From Sphingomonas faeni (GTDB lineage Bacteria > Pseudomonadota > Alphaproteobacteria > Sphingomonadales > Sphingomonadaceae), in the NCBI RefSeq assembly GCF_024273235.1, contig NZ_JANBVH010000019.1:27332-91331 (forward strand): a stretch of DNA of 64,000 nt. Direction: 5' to 3'. Shown one piece after another: positions 18,952 through 26,230 of this stretch. The translations under genes and the position numbers were made by a program. Position 1 is the stretch's first letter, and every line of letters begins with the position of its first letter. The notes beneath the pieces were generated by a model. The model saw only the letters and a list, made by a program, of their open reading frames with translations, had not been told where the DNA came from and ran no database searches.

Positions 18952-19697
18952 GCGACTCCCTGTCTGGACATATGCCCCCCGGCTTTGCGGCGCGCCCGTC
19001 TCGGCCAGCGCATGAAGAGAAGGATTGCGCCGGATACCGCAAAGACGAGACCGCCTGCGGCGAAAGCGTTGAGCCACGGCGTGTTGAACCGCTCGTGCTC
19101 CGTCCAATCCATGATGTGGAGACCCCAGAAGAAATCGTACAGCCGCCACGTTCCTGTCCGGACCGACGTGAGCCGTCCCGTCTCGGCCGCTACGTAGATG
19201 CGGGTGGCGTCATTGTCGGCGAACGTCGCACGCCAAGCGGGCAACGCCCCGCGATACTCGGTGCTGGGTCGGTCGACCCGCTCGATGGTGGGCGCGGGCA
19301 AACCATTCCCTCGATACGCCTTCTGAGCGATCGTCCCTGCGGCCTTGGCATCCAGTGGCGGGAGCGGCGCAGCCGTGCGCGCGTCCAGCAGACGGATGTG
19401 ACCATCCGCCAGCTGCGCCTCGACGATCGGCCGCCCGAGCAGCATGCGGTGCTGAAGCTGTCGGACCGGCGCTCCGACCGACGCGAGCAAGGCAGGCAAC
19501 GGTGCGAAGCCTTGGGTGCTCGACAGCGCCGGCTCGGCGTTCCGTTCGATCCGATGATCGCCGTGCACGGTGTCGATGGGGAGCAGGCTCATCACAAGGC
19601 CGCTGGTGAACCAGACGATCGCCTGCGCGCCGATCAGGAGAGCAAGCCAGCGGTGGATCTTGCTCGCTCCAAGGTGGAGGCGGAGCCGCGGGCTCAG
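18948..19697 (-). CDS. PepSY-domain membrane protein
   Basis: About 249 residues with an N-terminal transmembrane helix (IHRWLALLIGAQAIVWFTSG), a periplasmic PepSY-like region, and a C-terminal membrane helix (AFAAGGLVFAVSGAILLFMR). Proteins of this type often follow copAB in sphingomonads. The start is unclear. No ATG, GTG or TTG lies near the expected N-terminus; a CTG at 19697 overlaps the copB stop (CTGA), and a far-upstream start at 19793 would overlap copB by 100 bases. I show the coupled CTG. Role in copper handling is inferred from position. Confidence 0.72.
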   Translation of the reverse strand: MSPRLRLHLGASKIHRWLALLIGAQAIVWFTSGLVMSLLPIDTVHGDHRIERNAEPALSSTQGFAPLPALLASVGAPVRQLQHRMLLGRPIVEAQLADGHIRLLDARTAAPLPPLDAKAAGTIAQKAYRGNGLPAPTIERVDRPSTEYRGALPAWRATFADNDATRIYVAAETGRLTSVRTGTWRLYDFFWGLHIMDWTEHERFNTPWLNAFAAGGLVFAVSGAILLFMRWPRRARRKAGGHMSRQGVA

Positions 19698-20911
19698 AAC
19701 CAGGTCCTCACGCCGGCGACGAAGCTGAAGCCCCCCGTGTCGTCGCCACGCGCCCGCGAGAAGCGCGCGGTGTCGCCGAACTGCCGTTCCCACGACACGC
19801 CGATATAGGGCGCGAACTCACGGCGGCCCTCGTAGCGAAGCCGCAAACCGGCCTCCAGGTCCGTCAGCCCGGAGCCGATCCCGTTATCCCGCACGTCCTG
19901 GGCCGCAAAGTTGGCCTCCACCCTAGGCTGGAGAACAAAGTAGTTGGTGATGCGCTGGTCGTAATAGCCCTCGGCGCGGGCGAGCACGTCCCCCTTGTCG
20001 GAGAGGAACAGCGCGCCCTCGACCTCGAATTGGTAGGGAGCCAGGCCTTCGATCCCGATCGTCGCATAGGTGCGCGACGGGTTCGGCTTGAAGTCGTAGC
20101 GGACGCCGGCCTGGAGGTTCCAGTAGGGATCGAGGGCGTGGCTGTAGAGCGCCTGCACCTCGGCGCTTTCCAGTGATTTGCCGAAGCTGCCTTCACCCTC
20201 AGACTTCAGCCACAACCGGTTGATGTCGCCTCCGACCCAAGCTTCGCCATCCCAGCGGTAGCCGTCGCGTCCCTTGCGGGCCTGATACTCCGCGAGATTG
20301 AAGAGCACCTGATAGTAGGTCATCCCGCCATGCTCGCGCCGCAGATCGTTTTCTCGCGAGCTGGCCATGGCATCCGCCCCCCAGACACGATCGGCGAGAT
20401 GATCGCCGGGCGGCGCGGGAGCGGGCTTGTTGCCGGGAGGAAGGTCGGTCCCGACCCTGGCGCCTGCCTGACTACTACCCTCCATCGCCATACCGGGCAT
20501 CGCGCTCATGTCATGCCCGGCATGCGGGTCCTGCCCCGCTGCTGCCGGAGAGCCCATGCCGGGCATGGCGGACATGTCGTGGCCGGCGTGCGGGTCCTGG
20601 GCGGGCGCGGCCTGCTGCCCGCCCATGTTCATTCCCTGCATCCCGCTCATGTCGTGACCGGCGTGCGGATCGGCCGCCCGAGCCGGCGCGGTCGGCGCAC
20701 GACGGGGGGCCGCACGCCGAACAGGGGCCTTCCGCTTGGCCGCGGGTTTCGCGGCTGCTTTCCGTGTGGGCGTGGGAGTCGCCTTGGCCGCGGGCTTTGC
20801 CGGCATGGTCATCCCCGGCATGTTGTGCATGGAATGATCCATGCTCTGCCCGAACACGGGGCTGGCGACGACTGCCGAGGCGAGGCCGGCGAGAAGGAGC
20901 GACCGGTTCAC
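19694..20911 (-). CDS. copB: Outer-membrane copper resistance protein CopB
   Basis: A 405-residue outer-membrane protein. A signal peptide (LLLAGLASAVVASPVFGQ) is followed by a long low-complexity linker of Lys, Ala, Pro and Arg and three repeats of DPHAGHDMS with Met-rich spacers, a likely copper-binding arm. The C-terminal two thirds is the CopB barrel (from DRVWGADAMASSREND to a terminal Phe). The start is GTG, overlapping the copA stop (GTGA). Together with CopA it forms the periplasm/outer-membrane part of Cop-type resistance. Confidence 0.92.
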   Translation of the reverse strand: MNRSLLLAGLASAVVASPVFGQSMDHSMHNMPGMTMPAKPAAKATPTPTRKAAAKPAAKRKAPVRRAAPRRAPTAPARAADPHAGHDMSGMQGMNMGGQQAAPAQDPHAGHDMSAMPGMGSPAAAGQDPHAGHDMSAMPGMAMEGSSQAGARVGTDLPPGNKPAPAPPGDHLADRVWGADAMASSRENDLRREHGGMTYYQVLFNLAEYQARKGRDGYRWDGEAWVGGDINRLWLKSEGEGSFGKSLESAEVQALYSHALDPYWNLQAGVRYDFKPNPSRTYATIGIEGLAPYQFEVEGALFLSDKGDVLARAEGYYDQRITNYFVLQPRVEANFAAQDVRDNGIGSGLTDLEAGLRLRYEGRREFAPYIGVSWERQFGDTARFSRARGDDTGGFSFVAGVRTWF

Positions 20912-22884
20912 GCTGCCGCCTCCCCGGCCTTGCGGACCTGGACGACGCGCATCATGCCTGCGTGCATGTGGTAGAGCATGTGGCAGTGGAACGCCCAATC
21001 GCCTTCCTCGCCTGTCACGTCCCAGCTCACCGTGCCGCCTGGCTGGACCAGCACGGTATGCTTCCGGGGCGCATAGGCGCCTTTCCCTGTCACCAGGTCG
21101 AAGAAGTGACCGTGGATATGAATCGGATGGCCCATCATCGTGTCGTTGATGAGGGTGACGCGCACCCGCTCGCCGTGCAGCAGGGTGATCGGATCGGGGC
21201 TCTCCGACAGCTTCTCGCCATCGAAGCCCCACATGTACCGTTCCATGTTGCCGGTAAGGTGGAGCTTGATCTCGCGCTCGGGTGCCCGCGTGTCGGGATT
21301 GCGGTCGAGCGCAACCAGATCGCGATAGGTGAGCACGCGGTGCCCGACGTTCTCCAGTCCCTGACCTGGCTCGCCGGTGCGATCGACGGGCATGGCCGAA
21401 ATGGTCTGGACGCCTGGTCCCTTCTTCACGCTCGGGGCTTTCGAGAAGTCGCGCATGTTCATGCCGCCCATGTCCATACCGGCCATCGGCTGCCCATCCG
21501 TCATGCCCGGCATGGCACGCGACCCGTGATCCATTCCGGCCATCGCGCCGCTCTGACCCTGCGGCGCGGTCATCCCGGCCATGGCGCCGGCAGCAGCGCC
21601 GGTCGCGCCATGGTTCATCTGGGAATGGTCCATGCCCTGCATCGAACCGGCACCCGCGCTCTGGCCCATCGTGCTGTGGTCCATGCCCGCCATCGATCCA
21701 GCCTGCGCGCCCATTGCTCCGCTCCCCATGCCCTGCATGGAGCCGTGATCCATGGTGCTCATGTCATGGCCGCCCATGCCCATGTCCTTCATGGTCGCGA
21801 GCGGGCGCTTGCGCAGTGGTGGGACCTCGGCCGCCATGCCCTCGCGGGGTGCGAGCGTCGCGCGCGCCATGCCGGACCGGTCGACGCTCTCGCCCACCAG
21901 CGTATAGGCGCGCATGTCGGGCGGCGTGACGACCGCGTCATAAGTCTCGGCCGGACCGAATTGGAACTCGTCAATCTCGATCGGGCGCACGTTCAACCCA
22001 TCGGCCGCGACGATCGTCATCGGCAGGCCGGGGATGCGGACGTTGAAGGTCGTCATGGACGATGCGTTGATGAAGCGGAGCCGCACCCGCTCACCCGGTC
22101 GGAACAGAGCGGTCCAATTGTCCTTGGGGCCATGGCCGTTAACCAGATAGGTGTAGGTCGAGGCGGTCACGTCGGCGACATCGGCGGGGTCCATCCGCAT
22201 CTTGCCCCACATTAGCCGCTCTTTCAGCGGCTGATCCTTACCGGCCAGCAGCCCGCCCAAGGTCTGGCGCTGACGGTTGAAATAGCCCGACTCCTTCTTG
22301 AGGCGGTCGAACAGGTAGTGCGGGTGTTGGAAGCTGTGATCGGACAGCACGATGACGTGCTCGCGATCGAACTGCACCGGGTCGGGGTCCTTGGGGTCGA
22401 TCAGGATCGGGCCGTAGTGTCCCTCTTGCTCCTGAAGCCCCGAGTGGCTGTGATACCAGTAGGTGCCGTTCTGGATGATCGGGAACTCGTAGGTGAAGGT
22501 CGAGCGCGCGGGGATGCCCGGGAAGTTGATGCCGGGCACACCGTCCATCTGGAAGGGCACCAACAGCCCGTGCCAGTGGATTGACGTCTCTTCGTCCAGC
22601 TCGTTCACGACGTGGAGGCGCACGTTCTGCCCCTCGCGCAGGCGGATGAGCGGGGCGGGTACGGTGCCGTTGATGCCGATGGCATGGCTCTGCCGCCCGT
22701 CGATCATCATCATCTGATGCGCGACCTTCAGCGTGATGTCGTCGCCCGACACGGTCGGCAATGGCTTGGCGATCCCCGCGGACACTGGCTGCGCCCACGC
22801 CGGCATGTAGGCCGACAATGCAAGGCCGCTTCCGGCTAGGGTGGCACCGCGCAGCACTTGGCGGCGGTCGAGAACGCGCGACAT
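20908..22884 (-). CDS. copA: Multicopper oxidase CopA, Tat-exported
   Basis: A 658-residue periplasmic multicopper oxidase that oxidises Cu(I). The N-terminus has a twin-arginine signal (RRQVLRGATLAGSGLAL). Copper sites are visible as SIHWHG, WYHSHSG, GHPIHIHGHFFD and AFHCHMLYHMHAGMM. Between the second and third cupredoxin domains lies a Met/His-rich insert of about 110 residues (for example MAGMDHSTMGQ and MQGMDHSQMNH) that probably binds copper. It is coupled to copB and follows the ECF sigma gene after 46 bases, so it probably shares the sigma cassette transcript. Confidence 0.95.
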   Translation of the reverse strand: MSRVLDRRQVLRGATLAGSGLALSAYMPAWAQPVSAGIAKPLPTVSGDDITLKVAHQMMMIDGRQSHAIGINGTVPAPLIRLREGQNVRLHVVNELDEETSIHWHGLLVPFQMDGVPGINFPGIPARSTFTYEFPIIQNGTYWYHSHSGLQEQEGHYGPILIDPKDPDPVQFDREHVIVLSDHSFQHPHYLFDRLKKESGYFNRQRQTLGGLLAGKDQPLKERLMWGKMRMDPADVADVTASTYTYLVNGHGPKDNWTALFRPGERVRLRFINASSMTTFNVRIPGLPMTIVAADGLNVRPIEIDEFQFGPAETYDAVVTPPDMRAYTLVGESVDRSGMARATLAPREGMAAEVPPLRKRPLATMKDMGMGGHDMSTMDHGSMQGMGSGAMGAQAGSMAGMDHSTMGQSAGAGSMQGMDHSQMNHGATGAAAGAMAGMTAPQGQSGAMAGMDHGSRAMPGMTDGQPMAGMDMGGMNMRDFSKAPSVKKGPGVQTISAMPVDRTGEPGQGLENVGHRVLTYRDLVALDRNPDTRAPEREIKLHLTGNMERYMWGFDGEKLSESPDPITLLHGERVRVTLINDTMMGHPIHIHGHFFDLVTGKGAYAPRKHTVLVQPGGTVSWDVTGEEGDWAFHCHMLYHMHAGMMRVVQVRKAGEAAA

Positions 22885-22930
22885 GAAAGCTCCTCGAAGG
22901 GTGGGCCGCTACCGGCCCGTCTTAATCCTT

Positions 22931-23524
22931 CTACGCGTCCCGCGCGGCCATCCCTTGTTCGGCGCTCAACTTTTCGAGGAGGCGCGAACGGGCACGGTAA
23001 AGGCGGGTTTCGACAGCCTTCTGGCTGATCCCCAACACCTCGGCGGTTTCGGCTTGGCTTAAACCTTCGATAGTGCGCAGCACCAGCGCTTCCTTGAGGT
23101 TCATGGGCAGGGTCGAAATGGCACCTGTCACCCGGTCCAACTCCTGGCGGTCGGCTGCGCCGTCGTCGACCGCAACCCGATCGTCCACCACAGCTTCGGC
23201 GCGGCGATCGATGGGAACCGCAAAGGAGAAGAACCGGCGCACCGTGCGCTTTCGCGCCCAGTCACGGCACTTGTTGATCGCGATCGTCGAAAGCCACGCC
23301 TTCATGGCGCGCTGTCCGTCGTAGCGCGGGAGAGCCTGGTGTGCGGCGACGAACGTCTCCTGCACCAGGTCGAGCGCCTCGTCCGGTTCGCCGACGCAAG
23401 CCCGCGCGAGCCGGAACACCGGCTGTTGGTAGCGCCGCACGATTTCGGCAAAAGCGGCCTGCCGACCGGCAATGCTGAGCGTCGCCAGCTCGCCATCGGA
23501 CAGCGTGGTCCAATCGAGGCTCAC
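22931..23524 (-). CDS. ECF sigma factor (CnrH-like)
   Basis: A 197-residue sigma-70 family ECF factor. The sigma2 region spans RYQQPVFRLARACVGEPDE and LVQETFVAAHQAL, and the sigma4 helix-turn-helix is LSQAETAEVLGISQKAVETR. The start is GTG at 23524, overlapping the sensor gene stop. Order anti-sigma, sensor, sigma is that of the cnrYXH cassette of Cupriavidus. The gene is followed by copA. I infer that it recognises TGAGGG-N16-CGTA found four times in the copper region. Confidence 0.9.
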   Translation of the reverse strand: MSLDWTTLSDGELATLSIAGRQAAFAEIVRRYQQPVFRLARACVGEPDEALDLVQETFVAAHQALPRYDGQRAMKAWLSTIAINKCRDWARKRTVRRFFSFAVPIDRRAEAVVDDRVAVDDGAADRQELDRVTGAISTLPMNLKEALVLRTIEGLSQAETAEVLGISQKAVETRLYRARSRLLEKLSAEQGMAARDA

Positions 23525-23961
23525 CCCTGGCCGTCGGTGAGCGCCTTCACCACCGCAGCATCGAATTGGGAGGTCTGATCGGCTCGCAGAAGCTGCCGCA
23601 TGGCGAAGATGTGCGCCAACGTAGCCTTCTGCAGCTCGCCCATCGCGGCATGGCTCTGATCGACCGCGGCCGTGACCCGCGGGCCGTTGCCGTGCTCGGC
23701 CTCGATCGCCTCGGCGAGCCGGGCATTGGTCGCGCGCAACTCCAGCTCGAGAGCGCGCCGTTGCACCGCGAACCGGTCCTCCAGAACCTTCAGCTTTGCC
23801 TGCTGATCGGCATCGAGCGCGAGCTTGTGGTGCAGGACCTCGTGCAGCGCGGCACCCGGCTGCTTGGGATGGGGCAACAGCGCACGTCCGACGAACACGC
23901 CCCCGATCGCCGCGACAAAGGCGAGGACGACACACAGAACGACGCGCTTGGTCGAGGTCAT
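23521..23961 (-). CDS. CnrX-like periplasmic metal sensor
   Basis: A 146-residue membrane-anchored sensor with one N-terminal helix (VVLCVVLAFVAAIGGVFVG) and an all-helical periplasmic domain. The metal-binding positions match CnrX in spacing: His40 and His44 (LHEVLHHK), Glu61, His117 and Met121 (LAHIFAMRQLL), each two residues before the CnrX H42, H46, E63, H119 and M123. In the Cnr system this protein senses Ni or Co and controls release of the sigma factor. Here the neighbours are copper genes, so the ligand may differ. It overlaps both neighbours. Confidence 0.82.
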   Translation of the reverse strand: MTSTKRVVLCVVLAFVAAIGGVFVGRALLPHPKQPGAALHEVLHHKLALDADQQAKLKVLEDRFAVQRRALELELRATNARLAEAIEAEHGNGPRVTAAVDQSHAAMGELQKATLAHIFAMRQLLRADQTSQFDAAVVKALTDGQG

Positions 23962-24230
23962 GGCTCGCCGATCAGCAAAGTTGAGGGTGCGAGCGGCGAA
24001 GCCCCACCGAGCGGTGCGAGCGACACCGCGGGGCTCGCGGTCGCCGGCAATTCGGCGCCGATCATGCCGATCGCCAATGCCGCGACCGCCACCACACCAA
24101 TGCCGAGCCCGGCCTGCCGCACGACCGGCCGGGTGCCAATGCGCGCGAGAACACGTGCTTCGACGTCGTCCAGAGCGGCCGGAACAGGTGCTCCCGCCAA
24201 CCTCGCCAACGCTCTGTCCAGATCATCCAT
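23958..24230 (-). CDS. Small membrane anti-sigma factor (CnrY-like)
   Basis: A 90-residue protein with a short cytosolic N-terminus (MDDLDRALARLAGAPVPAAL) and one transmembrane helix (GIGVVAVAALAIGMIGA). Size, topology and position ahead of the CnrX-like sensor and the sigma factor fit CnrY, which holds the sigma factor at the membrane. I used ATG 24230 because GGAG lies eight bases upstream; a GTG nine bases earlier is possible. The stop overlaps the sensor start. Sequence similarity alone would be weak; the call rests on arrangement. Confidence 0.75.
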   Translation of the reverse strand: MDDLDRALARLAGAPVPAALDDVEARVLARIGTRPVVRQAGLGIGVVAVAALAIGMIGAELPATASPAVSLAPLGGASPLAPSTLLIGEP

Positions 24231-24259
24231 GTTTTCCACTCCGCCCCTCTAACACTGGT

Positions 24260-24285
24260 TACGCAGCGCTGCCCATCATCCCTCA
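24260..24285 (-). promoter_or_regulatory. Proposed ECF sigma promoter before the sigma cassette
   Basis: Leftward TGAGGG (24285-24280), 16 bases, CGTA (24263-24260), about 30 bases before the anti-sigma start. It is arranged back to back with the copC copy, so CCCTCA and TGAGGG form an inverted pair. It suggests positive autoregulation of the sigma cassette. Confidence 0.7.
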
Positions 24286-24294
24286 TCGCTAGCG

Positions 24295-24320
24295 TGAGGG
24301 GTGCGCACCTGCGCCGCGTA
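24295..24320 (+). promoter_or_regulatory. Proposed ECF sigma promoter before copC
   Basis: TGAGGG (24295-24300), 16 bases, CGTA (24317-24320), 30 bases before the copC ATG. It is divergent from and nine bases apart from the matching copy for the sigma cassette. Confidence 0.7.
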
Positions 24321-24349
24321 GAATGGACAGAACACCACGGAGTAACCTC

Positions 24350-24721
24350 ATGCGTCGCGCCCTAGTCCCTGCCGCCCTTGCCATTCTCGGGCTCGCCAGC
24401 GCCGCCCAGGCTCACCCTAAGTTGCTGTCCGCCTCACCGGCGCCGAACGCGACGGTCGCCAAGCCCGCGCGTCTCGCGCTTCGGTTCAGCGAAAAGCTGA
24501 TGCCGAAGTTCTCGGGCGCGGATCTGATAATGACCGCGCATCGGGGCACCGCGCACCCGCCTATGAAGGTTGCGACTGCGGCTGGGGTCGCGGAGGATGG
24601 CCGCACGCTCGTCGTCACGCCCAAGGGGCCGCTCGCACCGGGCCGCTACAGCGTCGCGTGGCACGTGGTTTCCGGCGACACGCACCGGGTGGCCGGCAAC
24701 TTCGCCTTCGCGGTCAAGTAA
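24350..24721 (+). CDS. copC: Periplasmic copper-binding protein CopC
   Basis: A 123-residue periplasmic protein with a signal peptide ending in AAQA. The mature protein begins with His (HPKLLSASP), the N-terminal copper ligand of CopC, and carries the closing block VVSGDTHRVAGNFAFAV with a further conserved His. The fold is a small cupredoxin-like beta barrel that binds Cu(II). I used ATG 24350, which has GGAG upstream; an earlier ATG at 24323 lies too close to the promoter. copD starts two bases after the stop. Confidence 0.93.
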   Translation: MRRALVPAALAILGLASAAQAHPKLLSASPAPNATVAKPARLALRFSEKLMPKFSGADLIMTAHRGTAHPPMKVATAAGVAEDGRTLVVTPKGPLAPGRYSVAWHVVSGDTHRVAGNFAFAVK

Positions 24722-24723
24722 CG

Positions 24724-25653
24724 GTGGACACCGACTGGCCGCTGATCGCGGTCCGCTTCGCGCTCTATGCGACACTGAGCGGGCTGTTCGGCCTGTCGGC
24801 TTTCAGTCTCTATGGCCTCAAGGCCCGCGAGCGCGCCGATGCGCTCGCACTGCGGCCCTGGCTCGTCGGAAGCGGCCTGCTCGGCCTCCTGTTCTCCGGG
24901 ATCGGCCTCGCGCTGCTCGCGGCTGCGATGGCCGGGGCGCCGCTCTGGCCGGTCGATCAGGAGGCGGTCGGGATGCTCCTCTCCGGGTCCGCGACGGGCA
25001 CCGCGTGGGAAGCGCGCGTGGCTGCGCTCGTGGTGGCCTCGATCGCGGCCCTCGTGGCGGCCGGTCGCGCGGCTCTGCTCGGCCTAGTGGCGTTCGCTGC
25101 GGGCGTGGCGCTCGCCACGCTTGCTTGGGCAGGGCACGGCGCGATGGACGAGGGCGCAGTCGGCTGGGTGCATCTGGGCGCGGACATTCTCCACCTGCTC
25201 GCTGGCGGGGCCTGGGCCGGAGCCCTGCTCGGGCTCGTGCTTCTCGTCGCTCGGCCGGCCGGTCGCGTCGACGCCGCCCATCTGACCCTGACGCACCGCG
25301 CACTGCACGGGTTTGGCTTGGTGGGCACGATAATGGTCGGCACGATTGCCGTCACCGGGATCGTCAATGCCTGGTTGCTGGTCGGCGTTGCCAATCTGCC
25401 GAACCTCGCCGCTACGGTCTACGGCCAGCTTCTGATCGCCAAGCTCGTCCTCTTCGGCGCGATGCTCACGCTTGCGTCGTTCAACCGCTTTCGGCTTACG
25501 CCGGCGTTCGAGCGCTCGATCACCGCGGTCGATCATCATGGCGCGCTTCGCGGCCTGCGGCGCAGCCTCGCAGTTGAGGCGAGCTGCGCGGTGGCGATCC
25601 TGGCGCTCGTCGCATGGCTGGGAACACTCGAACCGCCCGCTTCGGCGATGTGA
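24724..25653 (+). CDS. copD: Copper resistance membrane protein CopD
   Basis: A 309-residue inner-membrane protein with about eight helices. Typical CopD blocks include LAWAGHGAMDEGAVGWVHLG and LHLLAGGAWAGALLGLVLL, with His residues facing the membrane that are thought to carry copper. The start is GTG two bases after the copC stop, so the two form one operon under the proposed ECF promoter. CopCD is thought to move copper inward for supply or storage; direction is not shown by sequence. Confidence 0.9.
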   Translation: MDTDWPLIAVRFALYATLSGLFGLSAFSLYGLKARERADALALRPWLVGSGLLGLLFSGIGLALLAAAMAGAPLWPVDQEAVGMLLSGSATGTAWEARVAALVVASIAALVAAGRAALLGLVAFAAGVALATLAWAGHGAMDEGAVGWVHLGADILHLLAGGAWAGALLGLVLLVARPAGRVDAAHLTLTHRALHGFGLVGTIMVGTIAVTGIVNAWLLVGVANLPNLAATVYGQLLIAKLVLFGAMLTLASFNRFRLTPAFERSITAVDHHGALRGLRRSLAVEASCAVAILALVAWLGTLEPPASAM

Positions 25654-25655
25654 GG

Positions 25656-25680
25656 GGCGGGCGGCCTAATGCCGCCCGCC
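25656..25680. terminator. GC-rich hairpin between copD and the copper-storage gene
   Basis: GGCGGGCGGC (25656-25665) and GCCGCCCGCC (25671-25680) pair perfectly around a CTAAT loop, between two convergent genes. It can act as a bidirectional terminator although no T run follows. Confidence 0.6.
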
Positions 25681-25687
25681 TCGCCGC

Positions 25688-26020
25688 TCAGGCGGCCATC
25701 TTCTCGCATTCCTCGGCGCAACGGTTACAGGCCGCGACGCAATCCTCCATGCCGGCGAGCCCTTCGCAACTCGCCGCGCACGCCCGGCAAATCTCGGCGC
25801 ACTCGCGGCAGATATGACGATGGTGTTCGGACTTGCGGGCCATGAAGTCGATCGCGACTGCGCAAATCTGCGCGCAATCGGCCATAATTTTCATGTGCTG
25901 CGGCTCGGCGTGCTTCCCACCTGCCTCAAGGCAGTGGTTCATCGCCATATAAAGACAGGTGATATGGCATTCGTGGCAGGCGTCCATGCACGCCTTCATC
26001 GCCGGGTCCATCTGATGCAT
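25688..26020 (-). CDS. Four-helix-bundle Cys-rich copper storage protein (Csp3-like)
   Basis: A 110-residue protein with 16 cysteines, mostly as CxxxC or CxxC along helices, for example ACMDACHECHITC, HICRECAEICRACAASC and DCVAACNRCAEEC. This is the pattern of the four-helix-bundle copper-binding (DUF326/Csp) family, whose core is lined with Cys and stores many Cu(I) ions. No signal peptide is visible, so it is the cytosolic Csp3-like kind. A CGAGGG-N16-CGTA element lies upstream, tying it to the proposed ECF regulon. Convergent with copCD. Confidence 0.88.
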   Translation of the reverse strand: MHQMDPAMKACMDACHECHITCLYMAMNHCLEAGGKHAEPQHMKIMADCAQICAVAIDFMARKSEHHRHICRECAEICRACAASCEGLAGMEDCVAACNRCAEECEKMAA

Positions 26021-26056
26021 CAGTCATTCTCCGTCTTATCCCCGCCTTAAAGGGGA

Positions 26057-26082
26057 TACGCGCCAGATCGCATTTTCCCTCG
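26057..26082 (-). promoter_or_regulatory. Proposed ECF sigma promoter before the copper-storage gene
   Basis: Leftward CGAGGG (26082-26077), 16 bases, CGTA (26060-26057), about 37 bases before the ATG at 26020. It differs in one position from the other three copies (C for T). Confidence 0.6.
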
Positions 26083-26175
26083 CCTGCTTGGCCCTTTTCG
26101 AGGGGCAACGCCTTCGGCCGCGTAGCTCATATTAGGCGGCTTGGGCGCACTGTCGCGGGTTAAGCTCGATCGGCC

Positions 26176-26206
26176 TTGACCCTGACACGGTGTCAGACCC
26201 TACATG
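26176..26206 (+). promoter_or_regulatory. CueR-type promoter of the copper ATPase
   Basis: TTGACC (26176-26181), a 19-base spacer and TACATG (26201-26206). Within the spacer is the perfect palindrome CTGACAC-G-GTGTCAG (26182-26188 and 26190-26196). This is the long-spacer layout that MerR/CueR activators twist into an active promoter. The ATPase ATG is at 26231. Confidence 0.78.
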
Positions 26207-26230
26207 CCTTCGGGTCGAAGGAGTTACGCC

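Noticed and set aside
20764..22215. A long open frame of about 480 codons on the plus strand opposite copA.
   Set aside because: It is His-rich only because copA codons are read backwards; it lies wholly opposite a clear multicopper oxidase and has no family or ribosome binding site.
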